From positions 8,370,001 to 8,434,000 of the forward strand of contig CM065312.1 of the NCBI GenBank assembly GCA_033032175.1: a stretch of 64,000 bases of DNA, given 5' to 3'. Below are positions 34,582 through 47,790 of the stretch, in pieces. Under the pieces are notes generated by a model. It did no database searches and was not told the DNA's origin. It was given only the letters and a program-made list of their open reading frames with translations. A program made the position numbers and the translations under genes. Position 1 is the stretch's first letter. Each line of letters opens with the position of its first letter. The DNA is from Saturnia japonica. Lineage: Eukaryota > Arthropoda > Insecta > Lepidoptera > Saturniidae.

Positions 34582-36492
34582 TGCACAATTAAAAAAAAAA
34601 AAAAAACATCAAACCGGGTTTCGCAAATTATCGGTATAGGACGTCGCGACGTCGTGGAGGTTTGGTATGCTGTGAATGATGTGTGTAATGGGTGTCTTGT
34701 TGGATAAGATTTGTGTTCGAATAATTTAGATTTAATACCTTTGTGGTTACATGTACATCAAAACAAATATACCTACTAATTGTCAGAGAAAATTGTCTCA
34801 TATTATGAACAGCTTAAGAATTTCTTTTTATTTCGTTGATTTCCCTTTTTTTTTGTTTTTGAAATTGATTTACATAGGCTAGTGCCAGTAACTGATAACT
34901 TTTAGTGAAGTCTTGAAATTCAAGAGAAAAAGGAAGTAATTAATTAAATAAAAGTAACCAGATAAATGAAATAGTGAATAAATTTGAACTATAAAAAAAA
35001 TTAGATTTCTTTGTCTAAAAGTGCTTTATGCTTCGTGTTTTACTTTTAATAATAATCAATTAAAATTATTTTGTAAGTTATTGTTATGAAATATGCCGTA
35101 CTATCTATTATATAAATTTAAATATTTTTTAGGTAGGCAATTATATTAATAAAACGCGAACTATAAAAGAAATACATTGTAACAACCTAAAAAACATGTT
35201 TTTTGAATTCTTTACATGGGAGAAAATGTAATATTATATAATAAAAATATCAGAGGAAATTATAGTATTAAACAAAAGTTTTCATCAGCAAATTTTAATA
35301 AAGGGCGAACTGGAGGCCAGGTGCAGCTGAAGCTAATTTGAGTTCAAAAAATATATATTATTAATGTACATTTTTATAGCTAGTAAAATACGTAGCGCAA
35401 AAAAGAAGGGATTAAAAATATAAGGAAAAACCTTTGTTAAAAATGGGAACAAAGAGAATGAAAATTGATAGAATTATGATGCGTGCCGCTTTGAAATTTG
35501 AAGCTTTAAAATTAGTTGTGGACACGAAAAAATGAAAACATAGACAATTTTTTTTTTCACATTAACCTGTCACTCCGGGGCTATAAAGCTGTCCTTTCGT
35601 GTTAAAATATTTGTCCTCATATTCCTCCCTCGGAATTTATGTTAGAACATCCCTTTTTGCCACATCTGTCAAACACGGTTCATCTGTCAAACATAAAAAC
35701 TTTCTAACAACATCTGCTAGTGCACTTGAGAAACTAGATATCAAAAAGTAAACTGTGCTTGTCCAATAAGGATTTATTTGACAAAGCAAATCTTTCCGAA
35801 GCATTACAAAGCTCGGGAAAGAGTTCCAAACGTCAAGGTAAGAAACCTCTTTAAGGTACGACGTAACAACTTTTATGCAAATAAAACCATCGATTATGTA
35901 CCTAAAATTTTTTAGTGGCGTTACCCTCAATTCCATTAATGATATATGTTGTCAATTATACAAAAGTGATAGCAGTTACTCTGATGTTTGATACGCAGAG
36001 CCATAAAATATTGTATAATCATTCACTTACTCCCAAATGACTAACGGCCGTTTTCAAAAACTTATCTATCCGTTGCTTTAGTTCTATCGTTTTGTACTTT
36101 GTTATGTTTCAATAACCTATTTATGGATTGTATTTCGTATCTACATAAATCCATATCTTAAAGCTTGAAAAGATAAGAAGGAAGCCGATACCTCTTTTAG
36201 TTATAGATAGTTGTTACTTAGTACAAATATGTATTAATCGGGGATCGTAATTGAGTAATCGCAAATTATAGGAGATGCAGAATTCAACCCAAAAATAAAA
36301 CAGCAAAAGGAAATAAGTATTGACTTTATAAATTATATTAATTAAAAAAAAACATTCACTTAATTATGAACCTTAAATATTTAACCAAGGTCATTTACTG
36401 TATACTATCGAGTATGGTTCGAAATAAAATTTTGCAATAATCTTGAACCGTTTTGTAGTGTATTGACTACACGAGGTAATTGTATTGACTTC
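34582..36492. other. Intergenic DNA upstream of JHBP/takeout gene 1
   Basis: The stretch is AT-rich. A 99-codon minus frame at 35637-35936 has no recognisable domain and is probably chance or old repeat. No gene is supported. Confidence 0.5.
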
Positions 36493-36608
36493 GTCTTAAG
36501 CGCTTATCTAGCAACGTGACTCGCCCCCAAGTCAGGGTGAAGCTGTAAAAGCCATCTGAGGCTCCATGTCCCTTATGGCTAACAGTATAGGCAGTCAGAA
36601 AAAAAATG
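36493..36608 (+). mobile_element. Isolated 3' tail of a jockey-like element
   Basis: The sequence matches the tail at 1815-1936: CTCGCCCCCAAGTC, a CTGTAAAAGCC-like word, GGCTAACAGTATAG, then an A-run. No RT sequence is attached, so it is a heavily 5'-truncated insertion. Confidence 0.7.
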
Positions 36609-37837
36609 GCGGGAATAAGCAAGCCCACTGTAATGCAGAGCGGACGTATACTGGTGAGGTTCTTGGAGGTACTGGTGGTAATTTACTTTAAGTGTTCCTT
36701 AAAATTAGGGGACGTTGGTGAAAACGGGCATTTATAGTTTAACTTAGACTACTCAACCTTAAGTTAAGGTTAAGTTGCAATGACTTTCTACTCTTGTTTG
36801 ATCCGACCTCGATCTGTGTGAAACCCGTATAGATAGCCTATGTTAGATTGTTTTATTGCATTTGTACCAATATTAATAAAACGAAGAACTTGAAACAATT
36901 AATTAAAATTTGGACTAAGTAAAACTAAAGAAGTTTTCCAGCTCAATACATTTACAATCGCTTGTACTATTTCAATAACTGGAAGATAGTGAAGTACGAA
37001 TATAACTGGAATAAACAGAAGTGCCAACGGAAACGTAAACGTTTTCGCTTCGGGTAAAATAAATACTAAAAGGTTCAACATTCTTTATTCAGGTATGTAC
37101 AAATATTTTGAAAAGCGTTACGACGAAAAGGATTCCCCTGTTTACTTTATTTTGGTTTCTTAAGAAGGTACTTGATAAAGAAATATTTTTACATGAAATG
37201 GTGTTTTCACACGTTAAATGGCTTGCGATTTGATAATATTTATAAATCTGTCACGTAATAAATCTGTCTGTACACGTTTCACTCTGGGAAAATATTTGCC
37301 GCTAGAGGAAATAGGAAAATCATTTTTTTTCCTTTTTAACAAAAGCGGTTTATGAACTTTGATTTAGACCAAAAATAGAAGACTCGATGTTCCTAGATCT
37401 TTGTTTAAATAATGTATAGTTAGGTAAAAATCGTCTTAGTAGAATCTTGTTGTATGGAAGCTGAACTTCAATTAGACCCTGTTGCTTCATTGTAACACAT
37501 CTAGAGCTGAAACTTGCATGGACTGATAATTCTAGTGATAGCTCATTCCACCAATATACTACATTTTTCCAGTACGTCCCTCTTCTTGTTTTACATGCGC
37601 CCGAAGTTGGCACAAAATCAAGTTTATTAAATTTAATTCAAAATGTATTAATTTACTTTAGAATATATTTTAATGGGCCTTAATAAACAAAGTACCATAA
37701 GAACATAAAGTAACAAACAAAAATGTTATTCGAGTGACCACCAAGACAAAAACGATTATGATTAATGCGTACGATGTCAAAACAAAATAATAAATAAAGT
37801 TAATTTATTTGCGGTTATGTTTACGGGCATGATGTTT
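36609..37837. other. Intergenic DNA
   Basis: The stretch is mostly AT-rich. A minus frame at 37350-37613 (RGTYWKNVVYWWNELSLEL) has the flavour of the RT-associated C-terminal domain of non-LTR elements, but the match is weak. Confidence 0.35.
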
Positions 37838-38074
37838 CCGTCTATTTCTGAAATCTTTATTTCGCCCCCTGATGCTTCTTCGAAGAGTTTCTCTTATTGG
37901 TACTACATTAAAGTTGTTCTCGTCTATTTCTGAAATCTCTATTTCGCCCCCTAAGCTTCTTCCAAGAGTTTCCCTATTGGTACTACATTAAATTTGTTCT
38001 CGTCTATTTCTGAAATCTTTATTTCGCCCCTTGATGCTTCTTCGAAGAGTTTCCCTATTGGTACTACATTTAAG
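37838..38074 (-). repeat. Three tandem ~78-bp units, possibly once coding
   Basis: The units share TTCTCGTCTATTTCTGAAAT and GAGTTTCCCTATTGG. Read on the minus strand, one unit gives 26 residues (FNVVPIGKLFEEA, then GEIKISEIDEN). The third unit is shifted and reads arginine-rich to a TAA (RRKHHARKHNRK). A one-base deletion in the middle unit and a two-base insertion in the next break the frame. I do not recognise the protein. Upstream minus-strand sequence to about 38540 also has short coding-like stretches. Confidence 0.6.
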
Positions 38075-38600
38075 TGAAGTATAGTTTCTGCCCCATGTAT
38101 AAGAATTTTATGGACACTGGGTGGCATAGCATACCAATTATACAGTTGTACGTAAAGCTTAGCAGTATGTTATGTATAAGTACCAAATTTATCGATATTA
38201 ATTCGTTCTCCAGATCAATATCCATGAGTAAACCGTTCATTAAATTTTTCAGTTTGGCCTGAATTTCTTTCTTTTTTCATGAAGTAGCTCTTTATTATGA
38301 CCCGAAGCTGAACGTTGTTTAAAGTCTAACCTGTATGCAATATGAAGAAGATACTCCATGCAACGTATCCATGAAGGAAGTGATGAAATTCTGTGTTAGT
38401 AAAATTTCGACAGAAGGTGCTTTTTTTGCAAATTAATCTAAATTGTTAACTTCCGAAGGAAACGCTTAGCAAATATCATATTTTTGAGTCAAATTTCTAG
38501 ATAATTACCCAGTTCTTCTACCATTGCAATCAGTTCGGCGGACGGAGGAGATCGTGCTTTAGTGTAATGCCATTTATTGGTCGGCAGATAAATATTCTAC

Positions 38601-38695
38601 GTGGAGCGTTTAGTGAGTAGGAGTCTCAAGTAACCACTCGTTCCCAGCGAGTGTGCACCCATCGATGGTTCTTTCTCACGTGAAATCACAACGTA
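38601..38695 (+). mobile_element. Isolated 3' tail of an R1-type element
   Basis: TTTAGTGAGTAGGAGTCTCA, then AACCACTCG and GTGTGCACCCAT match the 3' tails of the R1-type copies at 30470-30530 and 50590-50700. Confidence 0.75.
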
Positions 38696-38945
38696 GATGA
38701 AAACGGCATCTCTTTATGTGAAATAATTGTGTTGAATAGTATTAGTATTTCCAGATAAGATTTTAAAATTAAGGAACAATTCAGAATTATGGTGTACGTG
38801 AAGAACGTCTATCGACGTTTAAACAACTATGAAATTTTCCTTTATTACTGCCCCATTACTAGATTGTAGTTTTTTTGGTACCAAGTAGGCCATAAAAATA
38901 CTGGAATCATCTAACGTACCTGGTAAAGATTTCTGCTTCTAGTTA

Positions 38946-39480
38946 CTATTGTAAGAAGCACCATGTACCCCGTTTACTGATCAATTTTAAATTATTTACT
39001 TTATTTACACTTATACGTTTTAGCAACCTCTTTTTAGTTTTGTCTAATAAAACATGAAGATTGACAAAAGCACCGGATTCTGTTATATTCATTGAAGATG
39101 GATAGCACTCTAACTTTGTTTCGTTTGTTATCGGTGGGAACCTGATTGGGCGTCGAGCTCGTAGGCCGTACTCATGCAGTCGATTTCGCACAGTTTGAGG
39201 AATTTCTTCTTTTTCACTTGAAATTTGTAGCCTCAAACTTATCTCTCGAGCGGTAACATGTTTAGAGTCTACAGTCAAGTTGTATGTACGTCTTGCCGTG
39301 TGGTTGTACCTTTTAGTTGGATACTGTTCAGGGTTTCGACAGTATTATTGTAGCGCTGCCAAAGACGACAAATTTAACTCTCCGAATGCCAAAATTTCGA
39401 GATACATGAGATTGATTGAGTCCATTGCTAGATCCCATTTCTCTTTGCACAGTTCGCCATGGAAGGACGTCGCTTCATGA
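38946..39480 (-). pseudogene. Tc1-like transposase N-terminal remnant
   Basis: On the minus strand, 39278-38946 reads KHVTAREISLRLQ, VRNRLHEYGLRARRPIRFPP and KLECYPSSMN. This is the paired helix-turn-helix DNA-binding region of Tc1-like transposases. The same strand above 39278 adds further N-terminal sequence with a stop. The DDE catalytic domain is absent. Confidence 0.65.
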
Positions 39481-40780
39481 CGTTAAGACTATCTAACATC
39501 AATGTTTCGCTAGTTTTTAAGTGGTTGTAAAATTATAAAATCACGACTAAACGTAGCAAGTTAAAACCGCATTGATTTTCAAACAAATTCGCAGTCATTT
39601 GAATTTTATGATGAAATAATTATAATCAAATATTTTTTTTACACCCAGTATGTCATCAATAAGAAAAAAGTTTACTTACCTTCGTACTTTGTTTGTTTTA
39701 TTTAGAAATTAATTAATATAAATGGAAAAATTTGTAGGTACGCATGTTACTTAGACTTTTTTGAAAAATGTTGTTTAAAATTTCCAGATATTTTTTCATT
39801 AATAAATTTCGATCCAAAGAACAATTAAAATCTTTTTTTTTAATTCTTATTTATGGTAAGGTATTTTAAGCTCTGAGAGGTAAGAGATAATAGTTAAGAA
39901 AAAATATTGTTGCTAAAATTAAGCAAAACTTTTTCTCGATTGATAAATTTTGTACCAAAGAACAAATATAAAAATCCATTTATTTTTATTCGAGGTTAAC
40001 TAAAACTTGGGCTTTCATTTTAAAAGATTGTTAGCATTGAAATATCAAGTTTTATTACATAGCTACCTATAATAAGAAAAAAATAATTGAATTAACCTGC
40101 TAGGGATTCCATGTATGTAAATTTGATGAGTTATCTATCGAGCATGTTTCTTTTTCTCTCAATTTTGTCCTAACTGGTGAAGTATGATCCCTATAGATCA
40201 AGAACGATCATTTCACTGCACCTAGATTAACGTTTACATAGTGAATAAATTAGTTTAAATGGAATTTAAAGTAAAGTTAATTCGATGAATTAAGGGAGAT
40301 TTTTGTACTTGACGTTATAATATTATTAACTTCAATATTAAATAATGGAAATCTTTTTAATGATCTCTTAACCCTTTACTGCATATCAATCCACATATGG
40401 ATACATTTCTTTTTGTTTTTTGTATTTCCAATTTTATTATGCAAGCTCGAAGGCTTTCACGAATGAAACGCAACATATTTTTCCTATCTATTGTAAAAGT
40501 CAACTATCAACATATTTGAGGCAATGTGCAGAGTGAGCACTGGTTAAATACTATTAAATTTATTGCAAGTTTTATCAGTTGAAAATCATATAAAACGGGT
40601 ACCTAAGTAAAAAATCTGTTTCTTAAGTGACAAATACGAAATGATATTAATAACATACATGCTGTGTACATATACTTGTAAACAACTTTATTACACACAT
40701 ACACACGCACGCACCCCACGCACACACACTGTTATCTATAGTTTGCTTCATTTGTTATTTTATTTTGATTCTTTTAATTC
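39481..40780. other. AT-rich intergenic DNA with an AC-rich microsatellite
   Basis: No gene is seen. A run of alternating AC with CGC interruptions lies at about 40694-40731. Confidence 0.6.
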
Positions 40781-41345
40781 GTAGTTTGAGAGTAAGAAAT
40801 CATGTAATTGTTGTATATTGGGGAAGACACTGTTACCTGAGACATAGGTTATACCTAGTTCAGGTGACAGAGTTCAGCCATACTTGATGTATTACATTGT
40901 TTAAAATAAATGATTATTGTTGGAAATGTATCGCATCGTGAGATGACGAGATCGCGGGAAGGCCTGTGATAGGGGGGCGAACGGCAGGTGCACCGTTCGG
41001 CGCAGACGCTGCCCCCCCTCTACCTTCTAGCTCGGCTGGACGGCTGGTACGGGCACGCAGAGTAGTCACTCGTCGTGCGTTTGAGTACCGTACCGCGCTT
41101 CTGCTTGTGGTTTGGAGAGCGCTACGTCCCAAGTAATTTTCGGTAGTGTCTTAGTTGGATTTTGCCTTGTATTGTATAACGTTGAGTTGGTATCCCAGGA
41201 GTTTTGTTGAACTGATTGCTTACCGTACTAGTATCCTGCGATTTGAGGTGGTTAAACCCTACGTGGGTGTATTCGAGTGTGGGTGTATATTCGAAAGGGA
41301 TCGTAATTCGCGAAGCTAGGGCCCAGCGATACGTCACGCGAATAG
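40780..41345. mobile_element. GC-rich LTR-like fragment
   Basis: A segment with ACCTGAGACATAGGTTATACC and AATAAA precedes a GC-rich block that starts TGTTGGAAATG at 40919 and ends near 41345. Composition and the TGTTGG start resemble an LTR or its neighbourhood. No matching second LTR, primer site or coding region is seen. Confidence 0.35.
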
Positions 41346-41533
41346 TACGTCGCGAACTTTCTCGAACATTATGTTTATGATGTTTAAAAAAATATCAGAT
41401 TATCATATTAACAAGAGTTTCCAGATCTCCTAGGGAGGGGGATTCAAGGTCAGCAACACGCTAGTGATACATATGGCATTATCATGGTTATATCATGCAT
41501 CATACCATTAAGCGATTCGTATACTTGTTTGCC

Positions 41534-44500
41534 ACTTTAGTTGTGTTGAAAAAAAGACTAGTTAACTTCACACAGAAATGCCAATTGCGATGTATCCAAC
41601 GCTTATTTTATTATGTACCATGCCCACCATGAGCCTGAGTTTTCTGTGAAGGAAAATATTGTGATGAATCATGATGATAGGACATTTTTTAATGCCCGCC
41701 TTTTAGTTACACCCTCAAGTCTGTGCACTCATAATCTTTTCCCCAGCACCTGTGTTCCGGCTGGTGCACTTGTAATTAATTTTCTCTAGACTTAGCATAA
41801 TACCATTTTTGGCCACATCAGACGAGATTGTGGATAAGCACGAAACCTGTAATGAATAACAAATATATATATAAAAAGAATATCCAGTATCCAACCATGC
41901 AGTACACACATTCTGAAATCTTGATTAACTAACACGATTAGTACATTTGTCGCCATGTTCCTGTTTCAACCAAATCCATTTTAACAGATTTCAGTACAGA
42001 ATACAGTAGTTTATATAACACTGTATTTAATTTGTCACTTTACTAAGTCTAGTTTCAGAGCCAGGTTGCGAGGTCTGTCTTGGAGGCCCTAACAACATTT
42101 GGAAGATACGTTAATCGAGGTTTAGTGGATAGCTAATCCATCACCGAGGATAAAGGACACACCGAAATACGGAGTACTGGCCTTCTGTTGTTTACTGTCT
42201 TTTCGTTATTTTAAATATAATTCATTAATTTTCGTTTTTTAAATTAGTGGTTTTATATATACATTGAGTGAATCTGCTTGATTTACTAATATCTAGTAAT
42301 GTACTTAGACATTTCTCTTTATGAAGTTCTGTTACTGAATTAGCTTATCAGATATGTATATTGGGTTGAAGTTAACAACGGTCGTGTTATTGCACAAATA
42401 CATTTGAAAGGATTCAAGGTTATAAAGATTACTTAAAGCAGCAAATATATCGAGTTTCAGTATCCGAGAATCTTGTTCCATCGTAAGAATATATTTTAAC
42501 ATAAATATATATATATATGAAATAAAAGTACATATATTTTGTCCTCTTCTTGTACATTAAAATTGTGATCTGTGTTTATTACCTTTACCGAGAAGGAAAG
42601 TTGATTTGTGTTTGTTATGTAAACACGTGGAAAAATTTAGACTCTAAAATAAAAACGAAAGATAAAAATCAGAGGTACCTATACGTTTTCAATTAAATGG
42701 AAATTGAAATTTGCTTTGAAACATTGGATTTAAATCTCTTCCTCTCAAATTAATGAGGTAAATAATATTATCATGATCAAAATGAATATTTAATTGTAAC
42801 AGTGATCTCATTTTTGAAGTAAATATTGACGTATTTTGGGACGGATACCTAACTCAGAAAAGTGCAAGGTCACGAATTATACATTGACGGTACTGTCCCT
42901 GATAGTGAGCACTGCACAGTTCAAACACAATGGCGACCACCGAGAAATCTAAATCCACCGGTGGTCGCCGCTGTCCTGCCGGCCTGCATAAATATCTCTT
43001 CACGTTACGCTTAAAGGACCCGATATCTTAACAAAGATACTCAGCTGCACATTTTTTAAGTACCACCGCTGAGATACTGTCCGGACCACTGGACTTGCGA
43101 ACATCGAGCGATCGCAATTCCCTTAAGCACGTCATATTGCCTGAATCGTAACTCGGTCATTGTGACACCGCAGCTGGGAATTATAGGCGGCTGTGCGTTG
43201 CGATCATCGACCCGGAAATTAACCGCAAAGAGATGTGAGTAAAGGGGGCAGAATACATGAGAGTGACAGTGCGACAGGCAGCGGAGTATAAAAACCACGT
43301 GGTATTCTTATCTTCACTTTTTGTTTTCAATTAATTTAAAGAATAAATACCATTATCTTTATATAATATCTTAAAGTATCTTATTTAATGATAACATCAT
43401 ACTATGATATAAAATAAAGTCCCTCACCGCGTCTGTCCGTCTGGACGTGATAAACTCAAAAACGAACTACCTAAGGTTTAGGTTTAGGTGTATAATTAAT
43501 TAAAAAGTTTTTGTGTAAATTAGCTGAAATACGACAATTATTGTTGAAGATGTCGGAAAAAATCATGCCGACTGGGAGCTTTATAGGCGTGCGTCACCTA
43601 AACCAATAGAGTTGGTAGGTATACGTATTACTCTGCTATTCCTGCGAAGCCGGGGCGGGTTGCTAGTAACATATTATAACATTAGCACATAGTGATGATA
43701 CGTTTGATTGATAATTAAGTTTGCGCCTATTTTTATTTGCTTTTAAGACTAAATAAGTTATCTGTAGATAAAGGGTATCGGGTTTTCAGTTTTCCATTTT
43801 CGTCTCCTGCATGTCTGGTAAGTAAAAGACCAGTCGCTATAGTCCGACAAATTCGTGCGTGTCGTGACGACAGACGTTGGCGGGTATGAGGTACGTACCT
43901 CATACGTTACTCGTACTCGTACGTTAGAACTAGCGATAACGGGGGCGGGTTATGTAGCGGGCAAGGAAAATGCGTGCAACTGCCTGACGTAGGCGCGCAG
44001 TCACTGTATACTAAAGTAAACATTATGAAGTATTTATACACTTAATTAATTCAATATTTAATAAATATCTTAGTGTTTCGATTGATAGCACTTTAACATA
44101 GGATAAACAAGTAGATTCACTTATATCTAGGGTCAGAAAACTAATGTTTGTGTTTAAGTCATTATTAACTTCTGCTGACTCTAATATCTTAAAAACAGTA
44201 TACATCGCCTTATCTCATGCAATTGTAACGTATTGTAATACGGCTTGGGGTGGATTTGGAAAAAGCTTATTTTTTCGACTATAGAGAGAGCACAAGAGGG
44301 CTGTATTAAAAGTCATGGCATATAAGTCAATGCGATTCCTTACGAATGAATTACATGCCCTGTGGCAAATTCACACAGTTAGGCAACCCTTTTGTTTCGT
44401 AACCATAACTGATATTCAGAATTAAATTTGGGCACTAATCTGCATCAGTTTACATTGTGAACATCGTATGAATCTGTCTGCGTGCGTTACGTACTCCAGC

Positions 44501-44709
44501 TCATCACACCACATCCAGGACGTTCCCATCGGCTGGACGAATGAGCGTACGTGGCTAAAGGTAAGAATTCCTGTCATAAGGGCGACAGATTCTTAAGCGC
44601 TAACAGCCTTCAAATCAAATCCGGTGGCTGTTTCCCAATGTGCGTGGTGGTCCGCGCACACCTTTCTATAGCCAATCTTCTATTCTATCCAATGGCACGA
44701 TAGTTAGCG
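41534..44709. repeat. Tandem duplication, unit A (3176 bp)
   Basis: Unit A aligns along its length with unit B (44710-47840). It starts ACTTTAGTTGT and ends GATAGTTAGCG. It holds non-coding repeats, including one that starts near AAAGTCCCTCACCGCGTCTG (43420) and ends near GGCGGGTTGCTAG (43665), and an RT fragment at 44047-44395. It alone has about 270 bp at 44396-44665 and a 44-bp segment near 43110 that unit B lacks. A 64-codon minus frame (41715-41909) preceded by an acceptor-like TTATTCATTACAG is identical in both units; I do not recognise it. Confidence 0.9.
44047..44395 (+). pseudogene. Non-LTR reverse-transcriptase thumb fragment (unit A)
   Basis: The plus strand reads KYLSVSIDSTLT, stop, DKQVDSLISRVRKLMFVFKS, then VTYCNTAWGGFGKS and RAVLKVMAYKSMRF. 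This is the post-palm region of a jockey- or CR1-like RT. Stops and a frame change are present, and the palm and endonuclease are absent. Confidence 0.8.
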
Positions 44710-45961
44710 ACTTTAGTTGTATTGAAAAAAAGACTAGTTAACTTCACACAGAAATGCCAATTGCGATGTATCCAACGCTTATTTTATTATGTACCATGCC
44801 CACCATGAGCCTGAGTTTTCTGTGAAGGAAAATATTGTGATGAATCATGATGATAGGACATTTTTTAATGCCCGCCTTTTAGTTACACCCTCAAGTCTGT
44901 GCACTCATAATCTTTTCCCCAGCACCTGTGTTCCGGCTGGTGCACTTGTAATTAATTTTCTCTAGACTTAGCATAATACCATTTTTGGCCACATCAGACG
45001 AGATTGTGGATAAGCACGAAACCTGTAATGAATAACAAATATATATATAAAAAGAATATCCAGTATCCAACCATGCAGTACACACATTCTGAAATCTTGA
45101 TTAACTAGCACGATTAGTACATTTGTCGCCATGTTTCTGTTTCAACCAAATCAATTTTAACAGATTTAAATTCAGCAGTTTCTATAATACTGTATTTCAT
45201 TTGTCACTTTACTAAGTCTAGTTTCGGAGCCAGGTTGCGAGGTCTGTCTTGGAGGCCCTAACAACATTTGGAAGTTACGTTAATCGAGTTTTAGTGGATA
45301 GTTAATCCATCACCAAGGATAAAAGACACACCGAAATACGGAGTACTGGCCTCCTGTTGTTTACTGTCTTTTCGTTATTTTAAATTTAATTAATTAATTT
45401 TCGTTTTTTATATTAGTGGCTTCATTGAGTGAATCTGCTTGATTTACTAATATCTAGTAATGTACTTAGACATTTCTCTTTATGAAGTTCTGTTACTGAA
45501 TTAGCTTATCAGATATGTATATTGGGTTGAAGTTAACAACGGTCGTGTTATTGCACAAATACATTTGAAAGGATTCAAGGTTATAAAGATTACTTAAAGC
45601 AGCAAATATATCGAGTTTCAGTATCCGAGAATCTTGTTCCATCGTAAGAATATATTTTAACATAAATATATATATGTATGTATATATATGAAATAAAAGT
45701 ACATATATTTTGTCCTCTTCTTGTACATTAAAATTGTGATCTGTGTTTATTACCTTTACCGAGAAGGAAAGTTGATTTGTGTTTGTTATATGTATACATG
45801 TGGAAAAATTTAGACTCTAAAATAAAAACGAAAGATAAAAATCAGAGGTACCTATACGTTTTCAATTGAATGGAAATTGAATTTTGCTTTGAAACATTGG
45901 ATTCAAATCTCTTCCTCTCAAATTAATGAGGTAAATAATATTATCATGATCAAAATGAATA

Positions 45962-46027
45962 CTCGACTATCTCAGTACTTATATAGTCGACAGTACAGAT
46001 CAGTATAGTACGACTAAAGTAGCCGAG
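45962..46027. mobile_element. 66-bp MITE with TA target duplication
   Basis: The element is present in unit B and absent from unit A, whose empty site reads AATGAATATTTAATTG. The insertion is flanked by TA on both sides. Ends are inverted (CTCGACTATCTCAGT and, from the other end, CTCGGCTACTTTAGT; 11 of 15 match). TA duplication and TIRs fit a Tc1/mariner-mobilised MITE. Confidence 0.75.
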
Positions 46028-47462
46028 TAGTTTAATTGTAACAGTGATATCATTTTTGAAGTAAATATTGACGTATTTTGGGACGGATACCTAACTCAGA
46101 AAAAGTGCAAGGTCACGAATTATACATTGACGGTACTGTCCCTGATAGTGAGCACTGCACAGTTCAAACACAGCGGCGACTACCGAGGGATCTAAATCCA
46201 TCGGCGCGGGTCGCCACTGTCATGCCTGCTGCATAAATATCTCTTCACGTTACGCTTAAAGGACCCGATATCTTAAGAAAGAGACTCAGCTGCACATTTT
46301 TTAAGTACCACCGCTGAGATACTGTCCGGACCGCTGGACTTGCGAACATCGAGCATCGGTCATTGTGACACCGCAGCTGGGAATTATAGGCGGCTGTGCG
46401 TTGCGATCATCGACCCGGAAATTAGCCGCAAAGAGATGTGAGTAAAGGGGGCAGAATACATGAGGGTGACAGTGCGACAGGCAGCGGAGTATTAAAAGCC
46501 ACGTGGTATTCTTATCTTCACTTTTCGTTTTAAATTAATTTAAAGAATAAATACCATTATCTTTATATAATATCTTAAAGTATCTTATTTAATGATAACA
46601 TCATACTATGATATAAAATAAAGTCCCTCGCCGCGTCTGTCCGTCTGGACGTGATAAACTCAAAAACTAACTACCTAAGGTTTAGGTTTAGGTGTATAAT
46701 TAATTAAAAAGTTTTTGTGTAAATTGGCTGAAATACGACAATTATTATTGAAGATGTCGGAAAAAATCATGCCTACTGGGAGAGCTTTATAGACGTGCCT
46801 CGCCTAAACCAATACAATTGGTAGGTATACGTATTACTCTGCTATCCGTGCGAAGCCGGGGCGGGTTGCTAGTAACATATTATAACATTAGCACATAGTG
46901 TTGATACGTTTGATTGATAATTAAGTTTGCGCCTATTTTTATTTGCTTTTAAGACTAAATAAGTTGTCTATAGATAAGGGGTATCGGGTTTTCAGTTTTC
47001 CATTTTCGTCTCCTGCATGTCTGGTAACTAAAAGACTGTAGAAGAACCATCGAAAATGGAGGATCCTCCGACCAGACGGGTGTTATCTCTGGCGGGCAGC
47101 TGCCCAACGGTTGTAGTCGGGTTCTTGTATATATACTCAATTGAAGAGTTAATTTCTATAGCGCGATGTAGGACGCGTCGTATGTTGCTCGATAGAAGTC
47201 GCTATGTGTCGCTATGTAGATGTCGCTACAAGACCATTCGCTATAGTCCGACAAATTCGTGCGTGACGTGACGACAGACGTTGCCGGGTATGAGGTACGT
47301 ACTTCATACGTTACTCGTACTCGTATGTTAGAACTAGCGATAACGGGGGCGGGTTATGTAGCGGGCAAGGAAAATGCGTGCAACTACCTGACGTAGGCGC
47401 GCAGTCACTGTATACTAAAGTAAACATTATGAAGTATTAATACACTTAATTAATTCAATATT

Positions 47463-47790
47463 TAATAAATATCTTGGTGTTTTGATTGATAGCACTTTAA
47501 CATAGGATAAACAAGTAGATTTACTTATATCTAGGGTCAGAAAACTAATGTTTGTGTTTAAGTCATTATTAACTTCTGCTGACTCTGATTGTCTTAAAAA
47601 CAGTATACAACGCCTTAGCTCTTTCAATTGTAACGTATTGTAATACGGCTTGGGGTGGTTTTGGAAAGAGCTTATTTCTTCGACTAGAGAGAGAGCACAG
47701 AGGGCTGTATTAAAAGTCATGGCATATAAGTCAATGCGATTCCCTACGAATGAATTACATGCCCTGTGGCAAATTCACACAGTTAGGCAA
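47463..47790 (+). pseudogene. Non-LTR reverse-transcriptase thumb fragment (unit B)
   Basis: This is the duplicate of 44047-44395. It has the same in-frame stop after STLT and an extra frameshift after the LLTSADSD region, and ends RAVLKVMAYKSMRFPTNELH. Confidence 0.8.

Noticed and set aside
35637..35936. 99-codon minus-strand ORF upstream of JHBP gene 1
   Set aside because: No motif, no splice context; composition like the AT-rich flank.
41715..41909. 64-codon ORF identical in both 3.2-kb units, preceded by an acceptor-like site
   Set aside because: Identity is explained by the recent duplication. No upstream exon or recognisable domain was found.
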